A stretch of 14,133 nucleotides of DNA from Gammaproteobacteria bacterium (GTDB lineage Bacteria > Pseudomonadota > Gammaproteobacteria > Pseudomonadales > Halieaceae), in NCBI GenBank assembly GCA_029859085.1, contig JAOUDU010000015.1:1-14133 (forward strand). The letters run 5' to 3'. Below are positions 1 to 6,582 of this stretch, one piece after another (positions within the stretch are counted from its first letter, which is position 1; each line of letters begins with the position of its first letter). A program made the translations under genes and the position numbers. The notes beneath the pieces are model-generated. The model had not been told where the DNA came from and made no database searches. It was given only the letters and a program-made list of their open reading frames with translations.

Positions 1-1
1 C

Positions 2-310
2 ACCGTGGCAAGCGCCCTGCGCGGCCACACCGACCTGGCCATCGGCAACGTGATAGGTTCCAACCTGTTCAACCTGCTGGCGGTGATGGCCATACCGGGG
101 ATAGTGTCAGCCCAGTCGCTGGCGCCCGCAGTACTTTCGAGGGACTACCCGGCGATGGCCCTGATGACGCTATTGCTGGGGGCAATGGTGTACTTTGGCA
201 GGCGGCGCAAAGCCGCCCCGCCGGGCCATTCCTACCTCGGGCGAATGGCCGGGGTGTTGTTAGTGTCAATCTACGCACTGTATTATTACCTGCTTTACCT
301 CAGCCTCTGA
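2..310 (+). CDS. yrbG: Calcium/sodium antiporter, YrbG family, C-terminal part (5' truncated by window edge)
   Basis: This is the C-terminal ~102 residues of an inner-membrane cation antiporter of the CaCA (Na+/Ca2+ exchanger) superfamily. The reading frame is open from the first bases, so the gene begins outside the window and the GTG at 5 is an internal Val. The stretch around residues 10-25, with GNVIGSNLFN, is the second alpha-repeat signature that lines the ion path in this family. Three hydrophobic segments follow (about residues 22-38, 50-64 and 80-100), ending in a Tyr/Leu-rich last helix at the very C-terminus. It lies 14 bp ahead of kdsD, the same order as yrbG-kdsD in E. coli, and is probably cotranscribed with it. 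The family is clear; the ion specificity is not established here. Confidence 0.88.
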   Translation, partial: TVASALRGHTDLAIGNVIGSNLFNLLAVMAIPGIVSAQSLAPAVLSRDYPAMALMTLLLGAMVYFGRRRKAAPPGHSYLGRMAGVLLVSIYALYYYLLYLSL

Positions 311-324
311 GACAGGGATTTCTT

Positions 325-1296
325 ATGCCAGGGACCAGTTTCGTCAACTCAGCGCGCCGCACGATCCGGATGGAATCGGAAGCGGTGGCGGCGCTCGAGG
401 GACGGATCGGCGCCGACTTCGAGCGCGCCTGCGAGTTGCTGCTGCAGACCCGCGGCAGGGTCATCGTCACGGGGATGGGCAAATCGGGCCACATTGCCCG
501 GAAAATCGCCGCCACCCTGGCAAGTACCGGCACGCCGGCGTTTTTCGTTCACCCCGGGGAGGCCAGTCACGGCGACATGGGCATGATCACCGCCGAGGAC
601 GCGGTGATTGCGCTGTCCAACAGTGGCGCTGTGGCCGAAATCGTCACCCTGCTGCCCCTGCTGAAGCGCATGGGGACCACCCTGGTGAGCATGACCGGGA
701 ACGACCAGTCAGTACTGGCCATGGCTTCGGATGTGCACCTGGATACCGGGGTTGAGACCGAGGCCTGCCCGCTGGATCTCGCCCCCACCTCCAGCACCAC
801 CACCGCACTGGTCATGGGGGACGCGCTGGCGATAGCCCTGCTCGAGGCGCGCGGGTTTACCGCGGACGATTTTGCCTTTTCCCACCCGGGCGGCACCCTG
901 GGCAAGAAACTGCTGCTCAAGGTGGCGGACGTCATGCGCTCGGGAGCTGCAGTCCCGCGGGTGGAGCCCACCACCACCCTGTCGGAGGCGCTGCTGGAAA
1001 TCAGCAACAAGGGCCTGGGCATGACAACCATCGTCGACGCCGGGGGTCACCTGGCAGGTATTTTTACCGATGGCGACCTGCGGCGGACCCTGAAAGCGCG
1101 TATCGACATCAACGAGACCCCGATGGGAGAGCTGATGAGCACCGGCACCAAGACCGCCACCCCCGATATGCTGGCCGCGGAGGCGATGCGAATCATGGAG
1201 GAAAACGAGATCAGCTCCCTGGTGGTGGTAAACGAGGACAGGAGTATCGCCGGCGTCATCCACCTGATGCACCTCCTGCACGCGGGCCTGGCCTGA
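325..1296 (+). CDS. kdsD: D-arabinose-5-phosphate isomerase KdsD
   Basis: This cytoplasmic enzyme converts ribulose-5-phosphate to arabinose-5-phosphate, the first step of Kdo synthesis for LPS. At 323 residues it is close to the E. coli protein (328). An N-terminal SIS sugar-isomerase domain (about 40-175) is followed by two CBS domains (about 205-260 and 270-323). The residues aligning with the E. coli active-site set are all present: Lys53 in GMGKSGH, His82 in SHGD, Glu105, Glu146 in TEACPL, and His187 in SHPGG. The ATG is preceded by AGGGA about 6 nt upstream, and the gene follows yrbG by 14 bp. The usual next genes, kdsC and lptC, are not here: only 115 bp separate kdsD from lptA. A short CCGGG/CCCGG inverted repeat (1298-1309) lies directly after the stop but lacks the T-run of an intrinsic terminator. 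Confidence 0.96.
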   Translation: MPGTSFVNSARRTIRMESEAVAALEGRIGADFERACELLLQTRGRVIVTGMGKSGHIARKIAATLASTGTPAFFVHPGEASHGDMGMITAEDAVIALSNSGAVAEIVTLLPLLKRMGTTLVSMTGNDQSVLAMASDVHLDTGVETEACPLDLAPTSSTTTALVMGDALAIALLEARGFTADDFAFSHPGGTLGKKLLLKVADVMRSGAAVPRVEPTTTLSEALLEISNKGLGMTTIVDAGGHLAGIFTDGDLRRTLKARIDINETPMGELMSTGTKTATPDMLAAEAMRIMEENEISSLVVVNEDRSIAGVIHLMHLLHAGLA

Positions 1297-1333
1297 ACCG
1301 GGACCCCGGAAAATTAAAATTGCCTCTGCCGGC

Positions 1334-1361
1334 GAACCGGTTACCATCGGCACGGGTCGAA
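1334..1361 (+). promoter_or_regulatory. Candidate sigma-E (AlgU/RpoE)-type promoter for lptAB
   Basis: GAACC at 1334-1338 and TCGAA at 1357-1361 are spaced like the -35 (GAACTT) and -10 (TCTGA/TCAAA) elements of sigma-E promoters, with 17 nt between the GAACCG hexamer and TCGAA. The predicted start near 1368 would leave a leader of about 44 nt before the lptA ATG. In E. coli the lptAB genes have a sigma-E-dependent promoter just upstream, so the position is meaningful. The match is partial, and this is an eye-made call without scoring. Confidence 0.33.
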
Positions 1362-1411
1362 ACAACACGGGTGCGACTTCGCACACTCGCCCCCTGAGAC
1401 GGAGAACCTCC

Positions 1412-1996
1412 ATGCACAAACACAGCCCCGCGGGGCGGGAACCGCGCTTTTCGGGATGGTCGGCGCATATTCGCGTTGCCGCCCTGCTCGCTGCCCTGCT
1501 GTCTGCCGGCATCGCGCACGCCCTCCCGGAGGACCGCGACCAGCCCATCCGGATTACCGCGGATACGGCGATCCGGGACGAGAAACAGGGATTTACCGTC
1601 TACACCGGCAATGTACACATGATACAGGGCAGTCTCGACATTCTTGCCGACACCATCACCATCTTCCATGAAACCGCCCAGGCGGACAAAATCGTCGCCG
1701 AGGGCAAACCGGCCAAAATGCAGCAACAGCCCGCCGTCGACGAGCCCCTGGTCAAGGCGGAGGCGGAAATCATCGAATACTACAAAATCGAGGACAGGGT
1801 GCACCTGAAGGTCAATGCCCATATCACCCAGGACGGCGCCTCGGTGGCCGGTGATACCATCGACTACTACATCACCGACCAGCTCGTGAAAGCGGATTCC
1901 GAGCAGTCACCGGATGGCAAACGGGTACAGGTTGTCATTCCCCCCACGGTCCTGCGCGAGGAAAAAGCCGACAATGGCCCAGCTGAAAGCAACTAA
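1412..1996 (+). CDS. lptA: LPS transport periplasmic bridge protein LptA
   Basis: LptA polymerises head-to-tail in the periplasm to form the beta-jellyroll bridge that carries LPS from the inner-membrane LptB2FG complex to LptDE. The protein is 194 residues, close to the usual size. A Sec signal peptide is visible: a hydrophobic core at about residues 20-35 ending in AHA, with likely cleavage after Ala37. The remainder is an OstA/LptA N-terminal domain, recognisable from RITADTA, the YTGNVHM strand and the DILADTITI strand, typical of the repeated beta-strands. The ATG has GGAG at 1401-1404, 7 nt upstream. The gene overlaps lptB by 23 bp, implying translational coupling. LptC, its inner-membrane docking partner, is not encoded just upstream as it is in most relatives. 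Confidence 0.94.
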   Translation: MHKHSPAGREPRFSGWSAHIRVAALLAALLSAGIAHALPEDRDQPIRITADTAIRDEKQGFTVYTGNVHMIQGSLDILADTITIFHETAQADKIVAEGKPAKMQQQPAVDEPLVKAEAEIIEYYKIEDRVHLKVNAHITQDGASVAGDTIDYYITDQLVKADSEQSPDGKRVQVVIPPTVLREEKADNGPAESN

Positions 1997-2699
1997 CCTC
2001 GCCAAAAGTTACCGCGGCAGGGAGGTTGTCCAGGACGTATCACTCGAGATAGAGAGCGGCCAGGTAGTGGGCCTGCTGGGCCCGAACGGCGCCGGCAAGA
2101 CAACCTGTTTCTACATGATTATCGGCATCATCCGGGCGGACCGCGGATCCATCAGCATCAACGGTGAAGACCTGACCGCCCTGACCATGCACCAGCGGGC
2201 CCGGCGCGGTATCGGCTACCTGCCCCAGGAAGCGTCCATCTTCAGGAAGCTGAGCGTCGGCGACAATATCATGGCGATCCTGCAGACCCGCCGCGACCTG
2301 ACCAAGGCGCAGCGACTGCAGCGCCGGGACGAGTTACTGGCGGAATTCCATGTCGAGCACCTGCGCGACAACCTCGGCCAGTCCCTGTCCGGCGGTGAGC
2401 GCCGGCGCGTCGAAATCGCCCGCGCCCTGGCCACGGAACCCGCCTTCATCCTGCTGGATGAACCCTTCGCCGGTGTCGACCCGATCTCCGTCAACGATAT
2501 CAAGGAGATCATAAACCACCTGCGCGACCGGGGTATCGGCGTGCTTATTACCGACCACAACGTCCGCGATACCCTCGACATCTGTGAAAAAGCCTATATC
2601 GTCGGTGAAGGTCACATTATCGCCGCCGGCACCGCCGAGGAGGTACTGGCCAACAGGAAAGTGCGGCAGGTCTACCTCGGGGACCATTTCCGGATGTGA
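1974..2699 (+). CDS. lptB: LPS export ABC transporter ATP-binding protein LptB
   Basis: LptB is the cytoplasmic ATPase dimer of LptB2FG, powering extraction of LPS from the inner membrane. At 241 residues it equals the E. coli length and aligns along its whole extent. All ABC motifs are intact: Walker A GPNGAGKT (36-43), Q-loop Gln85, signature LSGGE (138-142), Walker B ILLDE (159-163), and switch His195. Phe90, which contacts the coupling helices of LptF/G in E. coli, is kept in QEASIFRK. I chose the ATG at 1974 because [13 protein letters not shown] matches the family N-terminus; the same frame is open back to 1914, but that would add 20 non-homologous residues read inside lptA. GAGGA at 1958-1962 can serve as ribosome binding site. 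lptF and lptG are not in the window, as is normal. Confidence 0.97.
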   Translation: MAQLKATNLAKSYRGREVVQDVSLEIESGQVVGLLGPNGAGKTTCFYMIIGIIRADRGSISINGEDLTALTMHQRARRGIGYLPQEASIFRKLSVGDNIMAILQTRRDLTKAQRLQRRDELLAEFHVEHLRDNLGQSLSGGERRRVEIARALATEPAFILLDEPFAGVDPISVNDIKEIINHLRDRGIGVLITDHNVRDTLDICEKAYIVGEGHIIAAGTAEEVLANRKVRQVYLGDHFRM

Positions 2700-2819
2700 T
2701 TTCCGCCCGCACTGCCCCCTGCCGGGCTCTTTTGGAGACCCGGTTCGCACTTCCAGCAAATCTTCCGTCAACCACCGGCGAACTACCGATAAAATACAAG
2801 CAAATTTCGCGCCAAGCGG

Positions 2820-2849
2820 TTGCATGGCCGCGATCGCGAGGGCTACACT
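2820..2849 (+). promoter_or_regulatory. Candidate sigma-70 promoter upstream of rpoN
   Basis: TTGCAT (2820-2825) and TACACT (2844-2849) are separated by 18 nt, a reasonable sigma-70 arrangement about 70 bp before the rpoN ATG. It lies in the 218-bp lptB-rpoN gap (2700-2917), the longest non-coding stretch in the window. The gap also holds a local A/T-rich patch with TAAAAT at 2790-2795, for which I find no good -35 partner. I see no sigma-54 -24/-12 element, terminator or gene in the gap. The call rests on visual matching only. Confidence 0.35.
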
Positions 2850-2917
2850 GATGTCGCGTCCCACCCGTTTCCACAGCACCGGGGGCAGCCGCCCTCCCGA
2901 GGAAGCCCGATAGATCC

Positions 2918-4426
2918 ATGAAACAGTCGCTGCAATTAAAACTGGGCCAACAGCTGACGATGACGCCGCAGCTGCAACAGGCCATACGGTTGCTGCAGCT
3001 GTCGACCATGGATCTCCAGCAGGAGATCCAGCAGGCTATCGACAGCAATCCCATGCTGGAAGTGGCAGACGAGGACAACGACCCCGAAGAGCATTTCAGC
3101 GGGCGCGAGGACAGCATTCCCGGCGGCGAACCGAACCGGCCTGATGGCCCGATGGATAATCTCGAGCGCGCCGCCGGCGACCTCCCCGATGATGATGTCG
3201 ACTGGACCGCGGGCCTCCCCGAGGACCTGCCCGTCGACACCCAGTGGGACGATTTACTGCCGTCCGCGTCGGCCTCTGCTTTTTCCGGCGACGACCTCGC
3301 GGACACCGGGTTTGAGAGTCGCAACGCGGCCAACGATTCCCTGCGGGAACAGCTACTATGGCAGCTCAACCTCACCCGCCTGTCAGACGTCGATCGTGTT
3401 ATCGCCCTGGCCATTATCGACGCCACCGACGATAACGGCAGGGTAATGCAGGACCTGGAAGACATCAGCCAGTCACTGTCCAGGGAAATGGAGCTGGAGA
3501 TCGAGCTGGATGAGGTGGTTGCAGTGCTGCACCGGCTGCAACAATTTGAACCAGCCGGCGTATGCACCCGTGACCTGCAGGAGTGCCTGCTGGTGCAACT
3601 GCAGCAACTGCCGCCGTCGACGCCCTGGCTGGAGCAGGCCCGGGTGGTACTGAGCCGCCATATCAACCAGCTCGGCAACGGCGATTATGCCCAGATACTC
3701 AGGCGCACCCGGCTCAAGGAATCTGAACTGAGGCAGGTGCTGAGCCTGATCCAGTCCCTCGACCCCAACCCGGGACAGTCGGTGGGCCAGGACCAGACGG
3801 AGTACGTGGTACCCGATGTCTTCGTCAGCAAGAAGGACGGCCGCTGGGTGGTTGAACTGAACCCCGACATAGCTCCCAAACTGCGGATCAACAGCAACTA
3901 CGCGGGCCTGATCAAGCGCGCTGACAGCAGCGCGGACAACACCTTCCTGAGGGACAATCTGCAGGAGGCGCGCTGGTTCCTGAAAAGCCTGCACAGTCGC
4001 AACGAGACGCTGATGAAAGTCGCGACCCGAATCGTCGAGCACCAGCGCAACTTCCTCGAATACGGCACCGAGGCCATGAAGCCACTGGTACTGCACGAAA
4101 TCGCCGAGCTGGTTGAAATGCACGAATCCACCATCTCCCGGGTAACCACCCAGAAATACATGCATACGCCCCGTGGCGTGTTCGAACTCAAGTATTTTTT
4201 TTCCAGCCACGTGGCGACCACATCCGGCGGCGAATGCTCCAGCACCGCGATCCGCGCGCTCATTCGCAAGCTGGTCGCCGCCGAGAACCCGCGCAAGCCC
4301 CTCAGTGACAACAAGATCACCCAGCTGCTGGAGGAACAGGGCGTGCAGGTGGCGCGGCGGACCATCGCCAAATACCGCGAGTCACTGATGATCCCGCCCT
4401 CCAACGAACGCAAGCGGCTGGTTTGA
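2918..4426 (+). CDS. rpoN: RNA polymerase sigma-54 factor RpoN
   Basis: RpoN directs RNA polymerase to -24/-12 promoters that need an AAA+ enhancer-binding activator (nitrogen, motility and other regulons). The 502-residue protein has the full family layout. A Gln/Leu-rich activator-interacting region I (1 to about 48, with [14 protein letters not shown]) comes first, then a long acidic region II (about 50-125). The core-binding domain follows (about 135-320), then the DNA-binding domain with its helix-turn-helix (about 390-430, [13 protein letters not shown]). The RpoN box [10 protein letters not shown] sits at 479-488, differing from the usual ARRTVAKYRE only by Val to Ile. GAGGA at 2899-2903 is a somewhat distant ribosome binding site. 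The KYFFS motif is encoded with an 8-T run (4195-4202), odd in this GC-rich gene. The gene sits between lptB and hpf, as in E. coli and Pseudomonas. Confidence 0.97.
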   Translation: MKQSLQLKLGQQLTMTPQLQQAIRLLQLSTMDLQQEIQQAIDSNPMLEVADEDNDPEEHFSGREDSIPGGEPNRPDGPMDNLERAAGDLPDDDVDWTAGLPEDLPVDTQWDDLLPSASASAFSGDDLADTGFESRNAANDSLREQLLWQLNLTRLSDVDRVIALAIIDATDDNGRVMQDLEDISQSLSREMELEIELDEVVAVLHRLQQFEPAGVCTRDLQECLLVQLQQLPPSTPWLEQARVVLSRHINQLGNGDYAQILRRTRLKESELRQVLSLIQSLDPNPGQSVGQDQTEYVVPDVFVSKKDGRWVVELNPDIAPKLRINSNYAGLIKRADSSADNTFLRDNLQEARWFLKSLHSRNETLMKVATRIVEHQRNFLEYGTEAMKPLVLHEIAELVEMHESTISRVTTQKYMHTPRGVFELKYFFSSHVATTSGGECSSTAIRALIRKLVAAENPRKPLSDNKITQLLEEQGVQVARRTIAKYRESLMIPPSNERKRLV

Positions 4427-4507
4427 CAGTGCTGAGGGGGCGCGGCGGTGAAATATCTCGTTTCCGATCCACCACTGGTCTAGAATTCCGGCTATAGCAA
4501 AGCAAAT

Positions 4508-4538
4508 CCGGCGATGGCCGGTGTCGGGTTACCCGGCC
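4508..4538 (+). promoter_or_regulatory. hpf leader: overlapping inverted repeats able to form alternative hairpins
   Basis: In the 134-bp rpoN-hpf gap, CCGGC (4508-4512) can pair with GCCGG (4517-4521) around a GATG loop. GGCCGG (4516-4521) can instead pair with CCGGCC (4533-4538), and CGGG (4525-4528) with CCCG (4532-4535) around TTA. The first and second pairings compete for the same bases. The structure ends 8 nt before the hpf ribosome binding site AAAAGGAG (4547-4554). Function is inferred only. A TAGAAT at 4481-4486 could be a -10 box, but no acceptable -35 is visible. Confidence 0.4.
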
Positions 4539-4560
4539 TAATCCAGAAAAGGAGCTGTGT

Positions 4561-4848
4561 ATGCAACTGAACGTCAGCGGTCACCATGTGGAGGTCACCG
4601 ACCCATTGAGGGACTATGTCGCGAACAAATTCGAACGCCTGCAGCGGCATTTTGACCATATTACCAACACCCAGGTCACACTGATCGTCGAGAAAATGGT
4701 GCAGAAAGCGGAAGCCACCATCCATATATCCGGGGCCGATATTTTCGCCGCCTCCGAATCCGAAGACATGTATGCGGCCATCGACGCCCTGGCCGACAAA
4801 CTCGATCGCCAACTTATCAAGCACAAGGAGAAATCCAGAGGTCGCTAA
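4561..4848 (+). CDS. hpf: Ribosome hibernation promoting factor, short form (HPF)
   Basis: HPF binds the decoding centre of the 30S subunit and, in its short form together with RMF, helps form inactive 100S ribosome dimers in stationary phase. The 95-residue protein has the same length as E. coli HPF and aligns throughout, from MQLNVSGHHVEVTD to the C-terminal DMYAAIDALADKLDRQL and a basic tail rich in Lys/Arg. It lacks the C-terminal dimerisation domain of long-form HPF. The ATG has an excellent ribosome binding site, AAAAGGAG, 6 nt upstream. It sits between rpoN and ptsN, its standard position in gammaproteobacteria. No rmf gene is visible in the window. Confidence 0.95.
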   Translation: MQLNVSGHHVEVTDPLRDYVANKFERLQRHFDHITNTQVTLIVEKMVQKAEATIHISGADIFAASESEDMYAAIDALADKLDRQLIKHKEKSRGR

Positions 4849-4850
4849 TC

Positions 4851-4871
4851 TCCTGTCCCACCCGGACAGGA
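4851..4871 (+). promoter_or_regulatory. Perfect 8-bp hairpin between hpf and ptsN
   Basis: TCCTGTCC (4851-4858) and GGACAGGA (4864-4871) form a perfect 8-bp stem with a 5-nt loop, starting 2 nt after the hpf stop codon and ending 17 nt before the ptsN ATG. There is no T-run after it, so it is not a typical intrinsic terminator. It may instead act as an RNA stability or processing element, or modulate ptsN translation. The inverted repeat is directly visible; the role is inference. Confidence 0.5.
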
Positions 4872-4888
4872 CTTCACCTCCTGCTGCC

Positions 4889-5347
4889 ATGAATTTCCTG
4901 ACCGATATACTGAGCCCGGGGCGCACGGTTTGCCATGCCCCGGGCGCAAGCAAAAAAAGACTGTTCGAAACCATCGCCCGGATTATCAGCGAGGACCAGC
5001 CATCGCTGGTATACGAGGCGGTTCTGTCCCAGCTGATCGCCAGGGAAAAACTCGGCAGTACCGGTCTCGGCCAGGGTATTGCCATTCCGCACTGCCGGGT
5101 TGATGCCTGCCCACAACCCCTGGGCACCCTGGTCACGCTGGAGCAACCGATAGACTTTGACGCGCCGGACGACCAGCCGGTTGACCTGCTGTTTGCACTG
5201 CTGGTTCCGGGGGAGGCGCACCAGCAGCACCTGGACATTCTCGCCAATGTCGCGCGGCTGTTCAGCCAGGCCGCCTTCTGCCGGCAACTGCGCAACGCGC
5301 AGGACAGCAGGGGCCTGTTCGACCTTGCCACGGGGCACATGGGTTAA
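4889..5347 (+). CDS. ptsN: Nitrogen PTS EIIA component PtsN (EIIA-Ntr)
   Basis: PtsN is the terminal phospho-acceptor of the nitrogen phosphotransferase chain (PtsP to NPr to PtsN). In relatives it controls potassium transport, sigma-54 related outputs and envelope functions by protein contacts rather than sugar uptake. The 152-residue protein is a single EIIA type-2 domain. The phosphorylated His is His68 in GIAIPHCR, and the downstream PVDLLFALLVPG strand is typical. I chose the ATG at 4889 because MNFLTDILSPGR matches the family N-terminus; the open frame back to 4772 is hpf read in another phase. The start has no Shine-Dalgarno sequence; ACCTCCT (4876-4882), an anti-SD-like heptamer, occupies that position. 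The stop is 3 nt before the rapZ ATG, so these two are probably coupled. Confidence 0.95.
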   Translation: MNFLTDILSPGRTVCHAPGASKKRLFETIARIISEDQPSLVYEAVLSQLIAREKLGSTGLGQGIAIPHCRVDACPQPLGTLVTLEQPIDFDAPDDQPVDLLFALLVPGEAHQQHLDILANVARLFSQAAFCRQLRNAQDSRGLFDLATGHMG

Positions 5348-5350
5348 TTG

Positions 5351-6205
5351 ATGCAACTGGTGATCATCAGCGGTCGCTCGGGCTCCGGCAAGAGTACGGC
5401 GCTGCACCAGCTGGAGGACGAGGGATACTACTGCATCGACAACCTGCCGGTCTCGCTGTTGCCGGCCCTGGTGCAGGAGACCAGCCGGCCCGAGTTCAGT
5501 CATTTCCGCGGTACCGCGGTCTGCATAGACGCCCGCAACGCCTGGAAGGACCTCGCCAATTTTACCGATATCGTCGACGCGCTGCCGCCGGACGTGCACC
5601 GGGAAATCCTGTTCCTGGATGCCCAGGATTCCGCACTGATCAAACGCTTCAGCGAAACCCGGCGCAGGCACCCCCTGAGCAGCGAATCGACCCCGCTGGC
5701 GGAGGCGATCGACAAGGAGCGACTGCTGCTTGGCCCCATATCCAGTGACGCCTCGCTGGTACTGGACACTACCCAGATGACGATCTACGAGCTGCGCGAC
5801 GCCATCAAGCAGAGGCTGTTGAAAAACAGCACCGGCACAATGTCGCTGCTGTTCCAGTCCTTCGGCTTCAAGCGCGGGGTACCGGCCGACGCGGACCTGG
5901 TGTTCGATGTGCGGATGCTGCCGAACCCCCACTGGGTAAAGGAATTGCGGCTCAAGAGCGGCCTCGATGCACCGGTGCAGGAATTCCTCGAGTCGCAACC
6001 GCTGGCCGGTGAGCTGTACCGCGACATCTGCACCTACCTGGACACCTGGCTGCCGCGCTACAAGGACAGCAACCGCAGCTACATGACAGTCGCCCTCGGT
6101 TGTACCGGCGGCCAACATCGGTCAGTATACCTGGCCGATCGTTTGTTCCATTACTACCGGGCGCGCTACCCGAACATCCATGTAAGGCACAGGGAACTGC
6201 AATAA
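5351..6205 (+). CDS. rapZ: RNase adapter protein RapZ (nucleotide-binding, YvcJ family)
   Basis: In E. coli RapZ senses glucosamine-6-phosphate and delivers the small RNA GlmZ to RNase E, tuning glmS expression and so envelope precursor synthesis. The protein is 284 residues, the same as E. coli. The Walker A P-loop GRSGSGKST is at 8-16, the GTP-contact motif DARN at 60-63, and the C-terminal GCTGGQHRSVY element matches the conserved RNA/ligand-binding segment. I chose the ATG at 5351, 3 nt after the ptsN stop; a TTG at 5348 is in frame but would merely add one residue. The C-terminus ends ...RHRELQ and lacks the KRKP tail of E. coli RapZ, and the position aligning with Lys270 is Pro, so all four basic residues used for GlmZ binding there are missing. 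The family is certain; conservation of the GlmZ pathway is doubtful. Confidence 0.95.
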   Translation: MQLVIISGRSGSGKSTALHQLEDEGYYCIDNLPVSLLPALVQETSRPEFSHFRGTAVCIDARNAWKDLANFTDIVDALPPDVHREILFLDAQDSALIKRFSETRRRHPLSSESTPLAEAIDKERLLLGPISSDASLVLDTTQMTIYELRDAIKQRLLKNSTGTMSLLFQSFGFKRGVPADADLVFDVRMLPNPHWVKELRLKSGLDAPVQEFLESQPLAGELYRDICTYLDTWLPRYKDSNRSYMTVALGCTGGQHRSVYLADRLFHYYRARYPNIHVRHRELQ

Positions 6206-6209
6206 AACC

Positions 6210-6479
6210 GTGATCCAGACCCAGGTGACCATCGTCAACAAGCTCGGCCTGCACGCTCGCGCAGCGGCCAAGTTTGTCAGCTGCGCCGCCGCGTTCGCCA
6301 GTAACATCCGCGCCGGCAAGGACGGCCAGCTGGTGGACGGGAAAAGCATCATGTCAGTGATGATGCTGGCCGCGGGCAAGGGTACGGTTCTCGATCTGCA
6401 GATCGAGGGCAGGGATGAGGAGGCCGCACTGGATGCCCTCAAAAGCCTGATTCAAAACCGCTTCGATGAACCCGAATAG
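6210..6479 (+). CDS. ptsO: HPr-family phosphocarrier of the nitrogen PTS (NPr)
   Basis: This 89-residue HPr-fold protein relays phosphate from PtsP (EI-Ntr, not in the window) to PtsN. The active-site His15 lies in NKLGLHARAAAKF. The second conserved HPr element, GKSIMSVMMLAA (44-55), holds Ser46, the position phosphorylated by HPr kinase in organisms that have one. The start is GTG at 6210, 4 nt after the rapZ stop. AGGGA at 6191-6195, inside the end of rapZ, is the only nearby ribosome-binding-like sequence and is rather far, which suggests coupling to rapZ translation. The ptsN-rapZ-npr order is that of E. coli and Pseudomonas, which supports NPr over a sugar-PTS HPr. It is called npr in enterics and ptsO in pseudomonads. 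Confidence 0.92.
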   Translation: MIQTQVTIVNKLGLHARAAAKFVSCAAAFASNIRAGKDGQLVDGKSIMSVMMLAAGKGTVLDLQIEGRDEEAALDALKSLIQNRFDEPE

Positions 6480-6503
6480 CGCTCCAATCTGTAACTAATC
6501 ACG

Positions 6504-6532
6504 TTGTTGTAGCTGCTGCTTTCCCCGATAAT
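6504..6532 (+). promoter_or_regulatory. Candidate sigma-70 promoter for mgtE-yjgA
   Basis: TTGTTG (6504-6509) and GATAAT (6527-6532) are separated by exactly 17 nt in the 103-bp npr-mgtE gap. The -10 matches the TATAAT consensus at five of six positions and the -35 matches TTGACA at three. A start near 6539 would give a short leader holding a CGGGC/GCCCG hairpin (6543-6556) before the mgtE start. I see no M-box-like structured leader, and the gap is too short for one. It marks a likely separate transcription unit after the PTS genes. Confidence 0.42.
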
Positions 6533-6582
6533 CCCCACCCAACGGGCGCTCGCCCGGCAGGGACTTTTTGCGGGAAAAAGCG

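Noticed and set aside
1298..1320. CCGGG/CCCGG repeat followed by an A/T-rich stretch after kdsD, as a possible terminator
   Set aside because: The loop is only 2 nt, or 4 nt with a 4-bp stem, and the following bases are AAAATTAAAAT rather than a T-run. A TAAAAT there also lacks a -35 partner.
2700..2917. Possible sigma-54 autoregulatory promoter before rpoN
   Set aside because: No TGGCA-N-TTGC pair with the required spacing was found on the plus strand of the gap.
2617..3678. 353-codon minus-strand frame over the lptB-rpoN gap and the start of rpoN
   Set aside because: The translation is Ser/Cys/Arg-rich and comes from antisense of rpoN's Asp/Gln-rich region; there is no conserved motif and no ribosome binding site.
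4427..4507. TAGAAT and TATAGC as -10 boxes before hpf
   Set aside because: Neither has an acceptable -35 hexamer 16-18 nt upstream; too weak to list as a promoter.
4874..6118. 414-codon minus-strand open frame across ptsN and rapZ
   Set aside because: It is the complement of two clear conserved genes. The protein is low-complexity Gln/Arg/Val-rich and has no family resemblance.
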